Notes: generated by a model from the letters alone, not told the origin. A stretch of 64,000 bases of DNA from Chitinophagaceae bacterium (GCA_027489035.1 JAIYAN010000021.1:248001-312000); one strand, 5' to 3'. Shown: positions 38,368-48,551, numbered from the stretch's first letter. Numbers and translations: made by a program.

Positions 38368-39351
38368 TTATACAGCTAGAATTCTGTTCGTTGTTTCTTC
38401 CATGGTTAAACTTTCCATTCCATATTTACTTTTAAGTTGATGGAAATGATTTGCGATTTGTTGTAACTCGTGCATACATTCATTTGGATGAGTCCCAAAG
38501 TTTTCGGGGTGCCACCATAAATGATAATAGGCGTTATTTTTTGCCGCCATTGTCATTTCGTTTAATATTCTATTGAGTTTAAGTTTATTTTGAAATTTAA
38601 AACTTCCACTCCAGGGTCTGTATAATCTAGCAGCAGGCAATTGCAAAGGGTTTTGGTTTTTATCTATATCCTTCAACATTACCATTTTAATGGGTTGAAA
38701 TTTTAAATATGCATCCCCTGTTCTAAATATCTTTTTAATCAAACTAGAATCAGCAGCATAAGACCAATACCATATTGCTGGATTCGTTCTTACAGATGTA
38801 ATCCCAAATTCCTTACAGATGGATAGGTAGTCTTTGTTGAATTGATTTCTTGGAAAAACGAGTGATTTGATTTCTATTCCTTTTTCAGAGGCTACTTTGC
38901 AAGCCATTTTAATATCTTCTCTAAATTGATCTTTATTTTGACCTTCTTCTAAACAGAAATAATGGGCAAAAGTGTGGGTACCAATTTCCTGATAAGGCGT
39001 ATTTTTTATTAAATCAATTAACTCCGGAGCAAAATGTTCCAAATCGTTTTCTGATGAAAATCCATTTTTCTTAACCCATTCGTATGCTGACACTTCAGGA
39101 TTTTTAAACGTAGGAATTTGATTTGGTAAATTGTTTTTCCAAGCATTAGCGTTTTGCAAATACAACATTCCTACAGTAGCCCAAGTAACATGCAGTTCAT
39201 TTTTTTCAAATAATGACAGCATTTCAGGGATTACTTTTCTAGTATTTGAAAAATAACGTTGATTTTTTTCATGAATAGTTTTCATCGTTTCGAAACTGCC
39301 CCAATGGAGTTCGAAATCTAATGAAATTGAAAAAATACCGCTATTGTGCAT
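38368..39351 (-). CDS. Polysaccharide deacetylase family protein
   Basis: A 327-residue NodB-fold (carbohydrate esterase 4-like) protein without signal peptide. SISLDFELHWGSF supplies the metal-binding Asp region, IGTHTFAHYFC the metal-binding His residues, and the C-terminal YHLWWHPENFGTHP a further His-containing site. It may remove acetyl groups from a sugar precursor or lipid-linked intermediate in the cytoplasm. It belongs to a subgroup found inside polysaccharide loci and lies between the polymerase-like gene and the GT4 gene. Confidence 0.82.
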   Translation of the reverse strand: MHNSGIFSISLDFELHWGSFETMKTIHEKNQRYFSNTRKVIPEMLSLFEKNELHVTWATVGMLYLQNANAWKNNLPNQIPTFKNPEVSAYEWVKKNGFSSENDLEHFAPELIDLIKNTPYQEIGTHTFAHYFCLEEGQNKDQFREDIKMACKVASEKGIEIKSLVFPRNQFNKDYLSICKEFGITSVRTNPAIWYWSYAADSSLIKKIFRTGDAYLKFQPIKMVMLKDIDKNQNPLQLPAARLYRPWSGSFKFQNKLKLNRILNEMTMAAKNNAYYHLWWHPENFGTHPNECMHELQQIANHFHQLKSKYGMESLTMEETTNRILAV

Positions 39352-39366
39352 ATCATTTTTTTTGTT

Positions 39367-40509
39367 CTACAACTTACTAATTTTTTTGTTATTGGGATTA
39401 AGCGAAAGCGCTTTGCAATATAAAATAAAAAAGAAAGGCATTAATTGTGCTTTTTGACGTAATGCTATGCCCAAATTACCGGTAACCTGTGCCAAAATTA
39501 CTGATCCCAATAAAAAAGCAAATAAAGAAATTTTAAAATAACCATTCCATCCAGACCAACTTTTAACAAGACATTTAATAATCTGAAATGCCATTATCAA
39601 GCAAAACAAATTTTCAAAAGAGGCCAAAAATCCAAGCACCCCTAAACCATCAAAAAATAATGGTCGAAACCAAAACGTAAAAACTTTATAAAAGAGATTA
39701 TATTTACTAATATCAATACCCGACGAAGCTTTTGAAAGTTCAGAGGTACGATGACTTAGTGTAGTGGAGGAGCTAATATCTAGTGTATCGGTATCGGTAA
39801 ATTTTAATACACTCCCACTCAAATTAATAAATAAAAATACAGACACGATTATAATCGACCATTTGAAAAATGGCTTTAACCCACCGCTGGTTACAAACAA
39901 ACCTATTATTGAGCCCAAAACAATAGCGAGTAAAATATGTGGACGAACCATGAAGATTAAAAAAGCACCAATTGCAGTAGGAACAAATCGTCGATTAATT
40001 CTACTTAAACCAAAGGCAAACAATCCAATTGCAAATGTAATAACACTCCCTTTACCCAAGGATGATGTCCAGAAATGTAGGCTTGGTAATAAAAAGACCA
40101 ATTCTAACGGTGTATAGCTACCCCAAATTGGTTTTAGTTGGATATTTTCAACAGCTACTAAGTAAAAAAATACAGAAGCAAAATAACCGAAGTAAGAAAA
40201 GATAAGCATTACGGAATAATATCCTAGCCCAAGTGTTTGGGTTAAAGGCCATGCTAAAAAACCAATGAATTTAGTTCCGGATTTAAAAAACGAAAACCAA
40301 TCATCATTATACAACGTTTTATTGAAATAATTGAACGAATCACTTCTTGATGATGATGCATAAAGGATATAAGCGATGGTTAAAATAAAATGTACTGTAA
40401 ATAATAACCAAAGATACCCTTCGGATTTAACCTTAAAATTACTGCTCAATACCTTTACGAAAAAAGCATTAACCAGTAAAATGAGCAATATAATGAGCAC
40501 TACTTCCAT
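39367..40509 (-). CDS. Polysaccharide polymerase-like membrane protein (Wzy/EpsG-like)
   Basis: A 380-residue protein with about ten hydrophobic segments and few motifs. The pattern SLGKGSVITFAIGLFAFGL followed by IFMVRPHILLAI is seen in EpsG/Wzy-like polymerases. Placed in the middle of a capsule locus between a deacetylase and an acetyltransferase gene, it is the best candidate for the repeat-unit polymerase. Polymerases of this type share little sequence, so the assignment rests on topology and context. Confidence 0.6.
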   Translation of the reverse strand: MEVVLIILLILLVNAFFVKVLSSNFKVKSEGYLWLLFTVHFILTIAYILYASSSRSDSFNYFNKTLYNDDWFSFFKSGTKFIGFLAWPLTQTLGLGYYSVMLIFSYFGYFASVFFYLVAVENIQLKPIWGSYTPLELVFLLPSLHFWTSSLGKGSVITFAIGLFAFGLSRINRRFVPTAIGAFLIFMVRPHILLAIVLGSIIGLFVTSGGLKPFFKWSIIIVSVFLFINLSGSVLKFTDTDTLDISSSTTLSHRTSELSKASSGIDISKYNLFYKVFTFWFRPLFFDGLGVLGFLASFENLFCLIMAFQIIKCLVKSWSGWNGYFKISLFAFLLGSVILAQVTGNLGIALRQKAQLMPFFFILYCKALSLNPNNKKISKL

Positions 40510-40513
40510 TTAG

Positions 40514-41473
40514 CTAAAATAGTTCTATTGAACCCATTGAAGGATTCCATTGTTTAAATTGATTAAACGAATTTAATTGTTTACTCGCCAATGTTTTCAA
40601 CGTTATGGTTGGGCCTTTTTTAAACGGACCAAAAAATCCCAATGGATTATTTTTTATATGATGAAACAATGGTGAAATACCGCATGTTACAACAGCTGGA
40701 CGAATTTTTCGAATTAATTTTTTGTACGCTTGTTTTGCTTGTTTTTCCCCAATATTTTTTTCGGTCCACAATTCACAAATACGAAGCTCAATAAATCTGT
40801 TTACTTTTTTCAATCTAAAAACAATACCGAAAACCCCCGGTTCAATCACCGCTCCGTAGTTGGCGACAGGACAATCTTGATATCTCCATTTCAAAAAAGC
40901 TTTATTGATGGCTGTATGAAAATGTGTACTTGAATTTTGTATAGCCCAACCCGAATCAAGTTGATCTAAAGATGCTTTGATATCATAGATTGAAAGTAAT
41001 ACACCAGCTGATTTTTCATTATAAATTCGAGGCAACAAACTACCTGCATTTATATAAATAGGCATCTTCCCATTTTCGTACCAACCCATTTTCAAATAGC
41101 CAATGATGCTAATTTTGTTCGGTGAATTAAAAACAAATTCAACACCCTCTTTGGTACATTCTTCTACTGCTTGAAGGGTTAATTTTTTAAATATCCCCTT
41201 CCCTTGATGAGATGGCAATGTTGATGTATCCACGGCTCTTACCGTTTTGATATTTTCCGCTCCACAAACCCAATTCCAGTACATAAAAGCCCTAACCCCA
41301 ATGATTTGATTGTTTTCTTTTGCCAATAAAATCTTTGATTCGCCAAATGGATTTTCAATATGCTTCCAAATGAAATATTCAGCAGATTTTGGCAGCAAAC
41401 CTTCGCCCAAACTTGATTTTAAAACCGTTATAATTTCTGGTATATCTGACAATGTAGCTTTTACAACCTGCAT
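40514..41473 (-). CDS. GNAT family acyltransferase in the capsule locus
   Basis: A 319-residue protein whose N-terminal half is a GNAT domain: IIGVRAFMYWNWVCG, RAVDTSTLPSHQGKGIFKKLT (acyl-CoA-binding loop) and FNSPNKISIIGYLKMGW. The C-terminal 150 residues appear to be a second, degenerate domain. Similar proteins occur in surface-polysaccharide loci and may acylate an amino sugar. Four bases separate it from the polymerase-like gene and two from the glycosyltransferase upstream, so it is firmly inside the operon. Confidence 0.75.
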   Translation of the reverse strand: MQVVKATLSDIPEIITVLKSSLGEGLLPKSAEYFIWKHIENPFGESKILLAKENNQIIGVRAFMYWNWVCGAENIKTVRAVDTSTLPSHQGKGIFKKLTLQAVEECTKEGVEFVFNSPNKISIIGYLKMGWYENGKMPIYINAGSLLPRIYNEKSAGVLLSIYDIKASLDQLDSGWAIQNSSTHFHTAINKAFLKWRYQDCPVANYGAVIEPGVFGIVFRLKKVNRFIELRICELWTEKNIGEKQAKQAYKKLIRKIRPAVVTCGISPLFHHIKNNPLGFFGPFKKGPTITLKTLASKQLNSFNQFKQWNPSMGSIELF

Positions 41474-41475
41474 GA

Positions 41476-42591
41476 CTAATTTTTTAAAATTTCGTAATAG
41501 GCCGCTTCAGTTTCTTTAACCATTTTCTTTAAGCTAAATGATTCTTGTACACGAAGTCTGGATTGGCTTGAATACTTCTGTAAAGCTGATTTATCTTTTA
41601 TCAAATATTCGAGATGATTTTCGAGTTGATTCCATTCAGCAATAGGAGAAGTAAATCCATCAACACCAGATCTAATAACTTCTTTTATACCACCTGCATC
41701 TGTAGATACAATGGCACATTCCATACTCATTGCTTCCAACAAAGCAATCGGCAATCCTTCAAATGATGAAGTCATCATAAAAATATCAAATGCCGAAATC
41801 CAAGGCTTTACATTGGGTTGCAATCCCGGAAAAATAATATCGTTTTCCATGCCCATATCTTTTAAATGAGCCATGATTTCATCTTTTAAAATCCCATCAC
41901 CTACAATACAGCCTTTTACATTTGGATGCTTTTCGCGAATTGACTTAAATAACTCAATCCATTCTTTTAATCTTTTTTGAAATCTAAAAACGGCAATTAC
42001 GCCTATAAAAATATCGTCTTCTTTCAATCCTAGTTCATTTCTTTTTTCCATTCTATCTGATGCATTTCTAACAAATGTTTGAGTGTTTACGCCATTTAAA
42101 ATAATTTGAACTGGAATTTTTGGATGTATTGATTTTTGAATAGAGTCCGCCACATCATTAGAAACGGCTATCACTTTTGTTTGCCAATTGAACGTGATTT
42201 TATTTAAAAACTTAGTTATAAAATGATAGCGGTCTTGAATATTATGCTCGGTATACATAACCGGGACATTATGCAATTTGTAAATTAATCGGCCAGCAAA
42301 ACCTGCCCAAGGAAGATGGCAGTGCACCAATTTAATTTCATGCTTTTTTATGTAGTCGATGATTTTAGGTACTTGAGTAATGATGCGGATATTATTCGTA
42401 GCTGGAAATATTTTCACAATGCCTCCATTGGCTTCGATACCAGCAACCATTTGATTTTTCCATGGCAAAAAATAAATGAAATGAAACTCAAAAACATTTA
42501 AATCATGCTCTTGTAATACTTCTTGCAAGAGCATTTCGGCTCCACCCCTGCCTAATGATTTAACAATATGTAAAACTTTTATTTTAGGCAT
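41476..42591 (-). CDS. Glycosyltransferase family 4
   Basis: A 371-residue GT-B enzyme. N-terminal VLHIVKSLGRGGAEMLLQE is the usual acceptor-side glycine-rich motif; GVIAVFRFQKRLKEWIELF and SSFEGLPIALLEAMSMECAIVSTDAGG mark the nucleotide-sugar site with the EX7E-type glutamates. It probably adds one sugar of the repeat unit on the cytoplasmic side. Donor and linkage are unknown. Confidence 0.87.
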   Translation of the reverse strand: MPKIKVLHIVKSLGRGGAEMLLQEVLQEHDLNVFEFHFIYFLPWKNQMVAGIEANGGIVKIFPATNNIRIITQVPKIIDYIKKHEIKLVHCHLPWAGFAGRLIYKLHNVPVMYTEHNIQDRYHFITKFLNKITFNWQTKVIAVSNDVADSIQKSIHPKIPVQIILNGVNTQTFVRNASDRMEKRNELGLKEDDIFIGVIAVFRFQKRLKEWIELFKSIREKHPNVKGCIVGDGILKDEIMAHLKDMGMENDIIFPGLQPNVKPWISAFDIFMMTSSFEGLPIALLEAMSMECAIVSTDAGGIKEVIRSGVDGFTSPIAEWNQLENHLEYLIKDKSALQKYSSQSRLRVQESFSLKKMVKETEAAYYEILKN

Positions 42592-42637
42592 TTTTTATTT
42601 TTATTAAAAACAATATCCGTTTAAAAAAGACAAAATT

Positions 42638-43597
42638 CTAAAGACTAGTTAGCCATTCTTTAAACTTAATAACGCCATCTTTTAAAGATGTTGTTGGTGA
42701 ATAATTTATTAATTCTTTTGCTTTGCCGATGTTTGAAAACGTAATCGGAACATCACCGGGCTGCTCGGGTAATTTATTGATTATTGCTTTTTTATCTAAA
42801 ACAACTTCTAACGTATTTACCAATTCGGCAAGCGATACGGCATGACTATTTCCCAAATTAATAATCTCATAATTGGTTTTATCATAGTTTAAAGCCCCAA
42901 TTATTCCTGTTACAATATCATCTACATATGTATAATCTCGTTGTGTATTTCCATCTCCAAAAAAAGGAATCGTTTCGTTATTTAATATTTTTTTACAAAA
43001 CGCATGTATGGCCAAATCTGGGCGTTGGCGTGGTCCAAAAACCGTAAAAAAACGCAGTCCAATAAAACGAATGCCATACAAATGACTATAAACATGCCCT
43101 AATAATTCGCCAGAAATTTTTGTGCTGGCATAAGGGCTAATCGGATTCAATAATCCATCTGATTCAACCCATGGAATGTTTTTATTAATCCCATAAACAC
43201 TGCTTGATGATGCAAATACAAATTGTTGAATTGATTTTTTTCGAGCGAATTCCAATAAGTTTTGTGTGCCTGTAACATTGGTGCGTTGATAAGCAATTGG
43301 ATTTTCTATTGAAGGCCTAACACCCGCCTTGGCGGCCAAATGTATAATAGCCTGATATGATTCTGTTAAATGTAAATCTATTGCATTGGCGTCGGCAATA
43401 TCCAATTCGTGAAAAATCAAATTGGGATGACTCACAACAGCGGATAAGTTTTTTTGCTTTGTTTCTTTTGGATAAAACGAGTCATAATTATCAACAACAG
43501 TAACCAGATAATCATTTTTCAGTAGATATTCTACCACATGACTTCCTATAAAACCAGCACCTCCGGTAACGATAATATGTTTATTTATGCTCTGCAT
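42638..43597 (-). CDS. NAD-dependent nucleotide-sugar epimerase (UDP-glucuronate 4-epimerase-like)
   Basis: A 319-residue SDR enzyme with NAD motif TGGAGFIGSH, catalytic SSSSVYG and YASTK, and the sugar-binding segment LRFFTVFGPRQRPDLA. This last pattern resembles UDP-glucuronate/galacturonate 4-epimerases, although GlcNAc and other 4-epimerases are possible. It follows wzc by 38 bp and supplies a precursor to the polysaccharide. Confidence 0.82.
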   Translation of the reverse strand: MQSINKHIIVTGGAGFIGSHVVEYLLKNDYLVTVVDNYDSFYPKETKQKNLSAVVSHPNLIFHELDIADANAIDLHLTESYQAIIHLAAKAGVRPSIENPIAYQRTNVTGTQNLLEFARKKSIQQFVFASSSSVYGINKNIPWVESDGLLNPISPYASTKISGELLGHVYSHLYGIRFIGLRFFTVFGPRQRPDLAIHAFCKKILNNETIPFFGDGNTQRDYTYVDDIVTGIIGALNYDKTNYEIINLGNSHAVSLAELVNTLEVVLDKKAIINKLPEQPGDVPITFSNIGKAKELINYSPTTSLKDGVIKFKEWLTSL

Positions 43598-43635
43598 TTG
43601 ATGTTATTATGCTAAATAATAGAAAAATAAGCGGA

Positions 43636-46035
43636 CTAACTATTTGAATCTGGCTTTTTTTCTTTCTTATCGCTGTTACTGATATAACTTGAATAGTAGC
43701 CATAACCATATTTACGTTTGTAGTAATAATAGCCATATTTATACCCGAAATATCCGCTATTTTTTACGCCATTAAACAAGATAGAAACGTTCTTAAAAAT
43801 ACCAGTTTCGCGCCATTCATTGATCTCTAATACCTGCTCTTTTATGGTTTGATTAAAACGAGTAACGATTAACGTTAGATCTGCCCATTTGCCCAAAATT
43901 TGAGCATCCGCAACGATTCCATAAGGTGGTGAATCCACAACTACAACATCATAATTGTCATCAAGATATTTTTTAAAATCCACCATGTATTTTGTTGAAA
44001 TTAATTCTTGTGGATTTGGTGGAACAGATCCTGATGGGAAAAGGTCAAGCGTTTCTTTTTCATCATCAATAACTTTTACCCTAATTTCCTCTACTGTTTT
44101 TCGACCGGTGAGCATTGTTGTAATTCCAACTTTATTTTCTGCAATACCCAATGCTTTTGAAATTTTTGGCCTTCTTAAATCGAACTCCAAAAGGGCAACT
44201 TTTTTTCCTTGAAGTGAATAGCTTTTGGCAATATTCATTGAAAGGAATGATTTACCCTCACCACTGACATTTGAAGTAAGTAGAATATAGCTGGTTCTAT
44301 TTTCATTTATTAAATAAAAATCCATATTCGTTCGCAATGTTCGAATTTGCTCACCAAACATCGAACGATTGTTTCCACCAATTACAAAAGGTGTTGACTC
44401 GTCATATTGTACCAACTCTAGTTCTGCAATAACCGGAATGGTGGTTAGGTTTTGAAGTTGTTTTTTGGAAATGATTTTTTTGTTTGTTATTTCTTTGATA
44501 ATGGCAAATAAAATCGGCAATAACAACCCAACCAAAATGAAAGAAAACAAAATGGTTATTTTAGAAGGCTTAATCGTTGCTTTATTTTTTAGTGGCGGAT
44601 AAATTACTTTTGAATTAACGGTAATTGAGGCTTTCGCAATAAGTGCTTCTTCACGCTTTTGGAGGAGCGTTAAATACAGCGCTTCTTTGATGTTTTGAAA
44701 TCGGGTTTTATCCATCAATTCTTTTTCTGCTAAAGGAATTTGGCTCAACATCTGATTGGCCATTCTCATTTTTTCTTCATACGTATTTTTTGCTATTTGC
44801 AAATTGCTTTTATAATTAAGCAATTGATTTTCCATATTGCTTTTTATTTCAGCTAAATTTTTATCAACCAACTCAAGTGCAGGATTGGTTAATTGAGCAG
44901 TCATGGCTAGTTTTTCGCGTTGCATACGCATTTGTTGAAATTGAGAAAGCAAGTTTTGCAAACCTGGACTTTCAATTCCTACAAAAGACAAATCGGCTTC
45001 TTTTATTTTGGGGTTGTTGATGTAAGCTTCTACAGCTTTAATGGTATTTTCTAAAATACTAATTCTAATAAGCTCGTTATCATAATTCTGAGCGTTTTTC
45101 AAATATATATCTCCATTTGTAGTACTTCCAATCATTCCCCTTTCCACTTTAAAGTAAGCAAGGGAATTTTCAATTGAATCCAATTCATTTCTTAAAGGAT
45201 CAATTCTATTTTCTATAAAATTTATGGCTTGTAAAAAACCGAGCGACTTATCTTTTGTCATTGCCTCACTATGCAATTTGGTCAACCCGTTTAGGATATC
45301 TATGGCGCGTTCAGCAGATATATCAGAATAATTAACCGTTAACACATTGCTTTCTTTTGATGTACCAACAACAAGTGAAGAGCTTAATTCAAATGCAACG
45401 ATAAGTTTATTGGTATTATAGCAATATATAGGGGTGAAGCTGTTAAACTCTTTTAACTTGTGAATTACAATTTTGTGGTTATTCAATACAAAAGGAATTT
45501 CCCAAAGTCCATCGCCTTCAACTTTACCAGATACGAAATGGAAGCCATTTTTTTTGGGTAAAATTGAAAAACTAATTTCTGGCGGATCTTGGTTTGCTAG
45601 GTCTAATATCTCCCATTTAATTATGCCATAAAAATCTTTGTTTTTAAACCTTCCTTGAGAAACAGATTTATATTGCAACCCTAATTCTTCAACCAATTCA
45701 GCTGCTAATGACGGTGATTTAAAATATTCAATTCGATCATTAAATGGATCTCTTGACGAACCCAAAAAAGCTTGCCCTAATGAGATTTCTGATTTGTCTT
45801 CAATGCTAATACTTGTTGATAAGGTATATATAGGTGTGATATATCTTAAATAAATACTTCCTAATGCAAAACCCAACATTCCAAATAAGAGAATGAATGG
45901 CCACAAAGCCAAAATTCTTCTAAAATCAATATCAAAAGAAGATCCAGTAGTTGCAGACGCATTGTTTTTTACATAATATTCAGGTTCCGAAACATTGGCT
46001 TTATTTCCTTCCCAAATGTTTTTATCTTCTTTCAT
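43636..46035 (-). CDS. wzc: Wzc-type polysaccharide co-polymerase with tyrosine kinase domain
   Basis: A 799-residue inner-membrane protein that sets chain length and couples synthesis to export. An N-terminal Wzz domain lies between two membrane helices (about 37-57 and 490-512) with long coiled-coil stretches; the C-terminal BY-kinase (about 560-760) has Walker A SGEGKSF, A' LLEFDLRRP and B VVVDSPPYGIVAD. The tail is a tyrosine cluster of twelve Tyr within about 30 residues, the autophosphorylation region. No cognate low-molecular-weight tyrosine phosphatase gene is seen in the window. Confidence 0.93.
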   Translation of the reverse strand: MKEDKNIWEGNKANVSEPEYYVKNNASATTGSSFDIDFRRILALWPFILLFGMLGFALGSIYLRYITPIYTLSTSISIEDKSEISLGQAFLGSSRDPFNDRIEYFKSPSLAAELVEELGLQYKSVSQGRFKNKDFYGIIKWEILDLANQDPPEISFSILPKKNGFHFVSGKVEGDGLWEIPFVLNNHKIVIHKLKEFNSFTPIYCYNTNKLIVAFELSSSLVVGTSKESNVLTVNYSDISAERAIDILNGLTKLHSEAMTKDKSLGFLQAINFIENRIDPLRNELDSIENSLAYFKVERGMIGSTTNGDIYLKNAQNYDNELIRISILENTIKAVEAYINNPKIKEADLSFVGIESPGLQNLLSQFQQMRMQREKLAMTAQLTNPALELVDKNLAEIKSNMENQLLNYKSNLQIAKNTYEEKMRMANQMLSQIPLAEKELMDKTRFQNIKEALYLTLLQKREEALIAKASITVNSKVIYPPLKNKATIKPSKITILFSFILVGLLLPILFAIIKEITNKKIISKKQLQNLTTIPVIAELELVQYDESTPFVIGGNNRSMFGEQIRTLRTNMDFYLINENRTSYILLTSNVSGEGKSFLSMNIAKSYSLQGKKVALLEFDLRRPKISKALGIAENKVGITTMLTGRKTVEEIRVKVIDDEKETLDLFPSGSVPPNPQELISTKYMVDFKKYLDDNYDVVVVDSPPYGIVADAQILGKWADLTLIVTRFNQTIKEQVLEINEWRETGIFKNVSILFNGVKNSGYFGYKYGYYYYKRKYGYGYYSSYISNSDKKEKKPDSNS

Positions 46036-46228
46036 GTTTTTATATTTATGTCAAGATGTAAAATTAAAAAGTCAAAATTGTTGATTTTCTTTTAAACTTT
46101 TGACTTTGAAAACCACATATTATCATTCCCGTCATTTTTGTCATTTAATTCAACTAATGCAATCCACTGACAAATATTATTTCTTTACCAATAAATTTAG
46201 AAGTGTCCAATTAGAGAACCCTAAATAG

Positions 46229-46993
46229 TTATATAATCAACCTTGTAATTAATATAATCAAACCTGCTATAGAAATAAAAAGCGTAAACGTTAATCTAAC
46301 AGGACTTGTTGGGCTAACCAACCAATTGTATTTACTAGGCATTATGTAAATAAAATCATTGCTCCTAAGAAAAAAATAGGGAGATTCAAATATTTTTTTG
46401 CTGGTTAAATCAAGTTTTGAAAAATATCTTTTTCCGCTATCTTCTCTAATTATCCATACATCTGATTTATCATTAGCTTCAGACTTGGACAAGTTTTGAG
46501 TCATCGCTTCTAGAATGGTAAGTCTTTCGTTAGTAATGTTAATTGTGGTTCCCTCATTGCCATTTATAATATAAACCTTGCCCATCAAACTTACATTCAC
46601 AAATAAATCTTTGTAATAAAAAGCCAATTTAGATTTTATAATATTTTCAATTTCTTTGGTGGTAAGACCATTCACTTGAATCTTACCTAAAAGTGGAAAA
46701 TCTATATTCCCATCTAAATCTACTAAAAATCCAACAAGGCCACTATTGTTGTTCCCTGCATTATTACCAAAAGGATTTAAAAATGACGTTAATGAAGGTT
46801 CTGTAGAAGTTATCGTAATATTGATTCGATCGGATTTTTGAACTCTTTGAATCGCAAAATCCTTTATACTATCTAATTGTTGAACAGACACTTGTTGATC
46901 TTTGAAAAGAATCTTGCCTTTTGTTAAGCCGCATGAACACAAATTAATCATCATTAATAACAAGACGGGCCAAAACAAACTATACTTTGCCAT
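46229..46993 (-). CDS. Wza-like polysaccharide export lipoprotein
   Basis: A 254-residue export protein with lipobox LCSC after a hydrophobic signal. The poly-export domain is visible in RVQKSDRINITITS and VDLDGNIDFPLLGKIQVNGLTTKEIENIIKSKL, followed by one SLBB-type segment (VYIINGNEGTTINI). A C-terminal hydrophobic helix (LTFTLFISIAGLIILITRLII) ends the protein. It is shorter than E. coli Wza, as is common in Bacteroidota. First gene of the capsule transcript, 193 bp before wzc. Confidence 0.88.
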   Translation of the reverse strand: MAKYSLFWPVLLLMMINLCSCGLTKGKILFKDQQVSVQQLDSIKDFAIQRVQKSDRINITITSTEPSLTSFLNPFGNNAGNNNSGLVGFLVDLDGNIDFPLLGKIQVNGLTTKEIENIIKSKLAFYYKDLFVNVSLMGKVYIINGNEGTTINITNERLTILEAMTQNLSKSEANDKSDVWIIREDSGKRYFSKLDLTSKKIFESPYFFLRSNDFIYIMPSKYNWLVSPTSPVRLTFTLFISIAGLIILITRLII

Positions 46994-47293
46994 AAATTCA
47001 AAACATTATAGAATTTTAAAATTCAATTCGACTTTTTTTAAATGAAGCAAAGATAAATATATTGAGGTAGACTATATAAAAAAACAAATGAACGAATAAC
47101 ACAATAAATTACTATCTGTACTTATTTTTTAAAATTTAAATTGACTTAATAATAAAACAAGAAGGAATCTGCGAATATTAATAAATTATTAAATTGAAGT
47201 TGACACTTGAAAGCGTCGATTAAAAATGTGGGTTAGTACTTAGTAATTGAATTTAATACGCTCTTTTTACTGTTTAATTTTTACTTATTTCTA
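46994..47293. other. Intergenic region upstream of the capsule operon
   Basis: A 300-bp AT-rich spacer between the first capsule gene and birA. It contains the predicted capsule promoter at 47048-47055. No repeat of the dispersed family, RNA gene or further ORF was recognised. Confidence 0.55.
47048..47055 (-). promoter_or_regulatory. Predicted -7 element (TATCTTTG) of the capsule operon
   Basis: On the minus strand TATCTTTG matches TAnnTTTG and ends 54 bases before the ATG of the Wza-like gene. A TTTG lies 29 bases further upstream, too far for the usual -33 spacing, so promoter strength or an activator requirement is uncertain. Confidence 0.45.
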
Positions 47294-48037
47294 TTAAAGT
47301 ATCCATTCTATTTCACCAGAATGATGCATGATTTCTTTTCCATTTTGAGTTAACACCAATAATCCATTATTATTTACTAGGTTAATTGTTGCATCGGTTT
47401 CGATGCCTTTTATTTTAAATCTACAATGTTCACCTTTTTTATAAAGATGTTGATTATATCTTTCCCAAACACTGGTTTCATTTATAGAAATTGTCGTTTC
47501 AAACGAATAGATTAAATCCTGATGAAGCAATTTAGCTAGTGTTAAGGGGTCATAATTTATATTGGTTTCCTTTTTCAATGAAGTAGCCGATTTTAATTGT
47601 TCTGGAAATTCAACCTGATTTACGTTAATTCCAATGCCTACAATTGCCCATTTCCAATTTTCCCCGCTAAATCTATTTTCAATTAAAATGCCTCCTGCCT
47701 TTTTGTCATTTATAAACAAATCGTTGGGCCATTTTATTTTTACATCTATTTTAAGTTGTTGGGATAAAAAATCTCTGCAAACTAAAGCGATGAATGCGTT
47801 AAAAAAGAAGGGATTTTTTTGTAAACTATGCTGAGGGCGAATTACAACAGAGCATGTAATATTTTCACCAGGGTTCGATTGCCAATTTTTTGACCGCTGC
47901 CCTTTTCCATCTGTTTGTTCAATGGCAAACCAAGCTTCCATATGATTAGCCAATCCTTCAGAAACCTTTTCCATGGCATATTTATTGGTACTATCGACCT
48001 GTTGAATGACATGAAAATTAATTTGGTTTAAATCCAT
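47294..48037 (-). CDS. birA: Biotin--[acetyl-CoA-carboxylase] ligase
   Basis: A 247-residue biotin protein ligase that attaches biotin to the carboxyl-carrier protein. The adenylation loop is TDGKGQRSKNWQS and the substrate-binding KWPNDLFINDKKAGGIL follows. There is no N-terminal DNA-binding domain, so it is the monofunctional type and not the biotin-operon repressor. Divergent from rsfS across a 112-bp spacer. Confidence 0.93.
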   Translation of the reverse strand: MDLNQINFHVIQQVDSTNKYAMEKVSEGLANHMEAWFAIEQTDGKGQRSKNWQSNPGENITCSVVIRPQHSLQKNPFFFNAFIALVCRDFLSQQLKIDVKIKWPNDLFINDKKAGGILIENRFSGENWKWAIVGIGINVNQVEFPEQLKSATSLKKETNINYDPLTLAKLLHQDLIYSFETTISINETSVWERYNQHLYKKGEHCRFKIKGIETDATINLVNNNGLLVLTQNGKEIMHHSGEIEWIL

Positions 48038-48149
48038 ACGCTTTCAAATGATAAAGAAATACTACTTTTGAATATAATTGCAAGCTAATTGATTTATTTT
48101 TTCATTAAAAATATCATTTGCAATTCATTAAATTAAATCATAAACTATT

Positions 48150-48551
48150 TTGAACAATTTGAACTTATTGAACGACAGAAAAAAACCAGCTGCCAAATTA
48201 ACGAGAAGCAGTAAAATTATTAAAAGCATCATTCAGGCCATTCAGGATAAAAAAGGAGAACAAATTGTAAGTTTGGACCTGAGAAAAATCCCAGAAGCGG
48301 TTGCTGACTTTTTTATTATTTGTGAAGCATCCAACAACAACCAGCTTAGAGCAATCGCAGACAATATAGAAAAAGAAGTAAAAGAAAAATGTGACGATAC
48401 GCCTTACAAACATGAAGGTCGCCAGGCAGAACAATGGATATTGATTGATTATGTTAATGTTGTTGTTCATATTATGCTTCCAGAACCTCGAAAATTTTAT
48501 AATCTTGAAGAGCTTTGGAGCGATGCCCCATCAATGTCTCATCACGAATAA
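48150..48551 (+). CDS. rsfS: Ribosome silencing factor
   Basis: A 133-residue RsfS (DUF143/Iojap) protein, which binds L14 on the 50S subunit and blocks subunit joining in starvation. Core motifs are VSLDLRKIPEAVADFFIICEASNNNQ and KHEGRQAEQWILIDYVNVVVHIM, ending FYNLEELWSDA. No ATG is available: TTG at 48150 is the first start after an in-frame stop, with further TTGs at 48159 and 48168, so the exact start is uncertain. It precedes ftsH by 38 bp. Confidence 0.9.
   Translation: MNNLNLLNDRKKPAAKLTRSSKIIKSIIQAIQDKKGEQIVSLDLRKIPEAVADFFIICEASNNNQLRAIADNIEKEVKEKCDDTPYKHEGRQAEQWILIDYVNVVVHIMLPEPRKFYNLEELWSDAPSMSHHE

Noticed and set aside
48198-48470. Open frame on the minus strand across rsfS
   Set aside because: Shadow of rsfS; its product is dominated by Phe/Asn runs and has no homology features.
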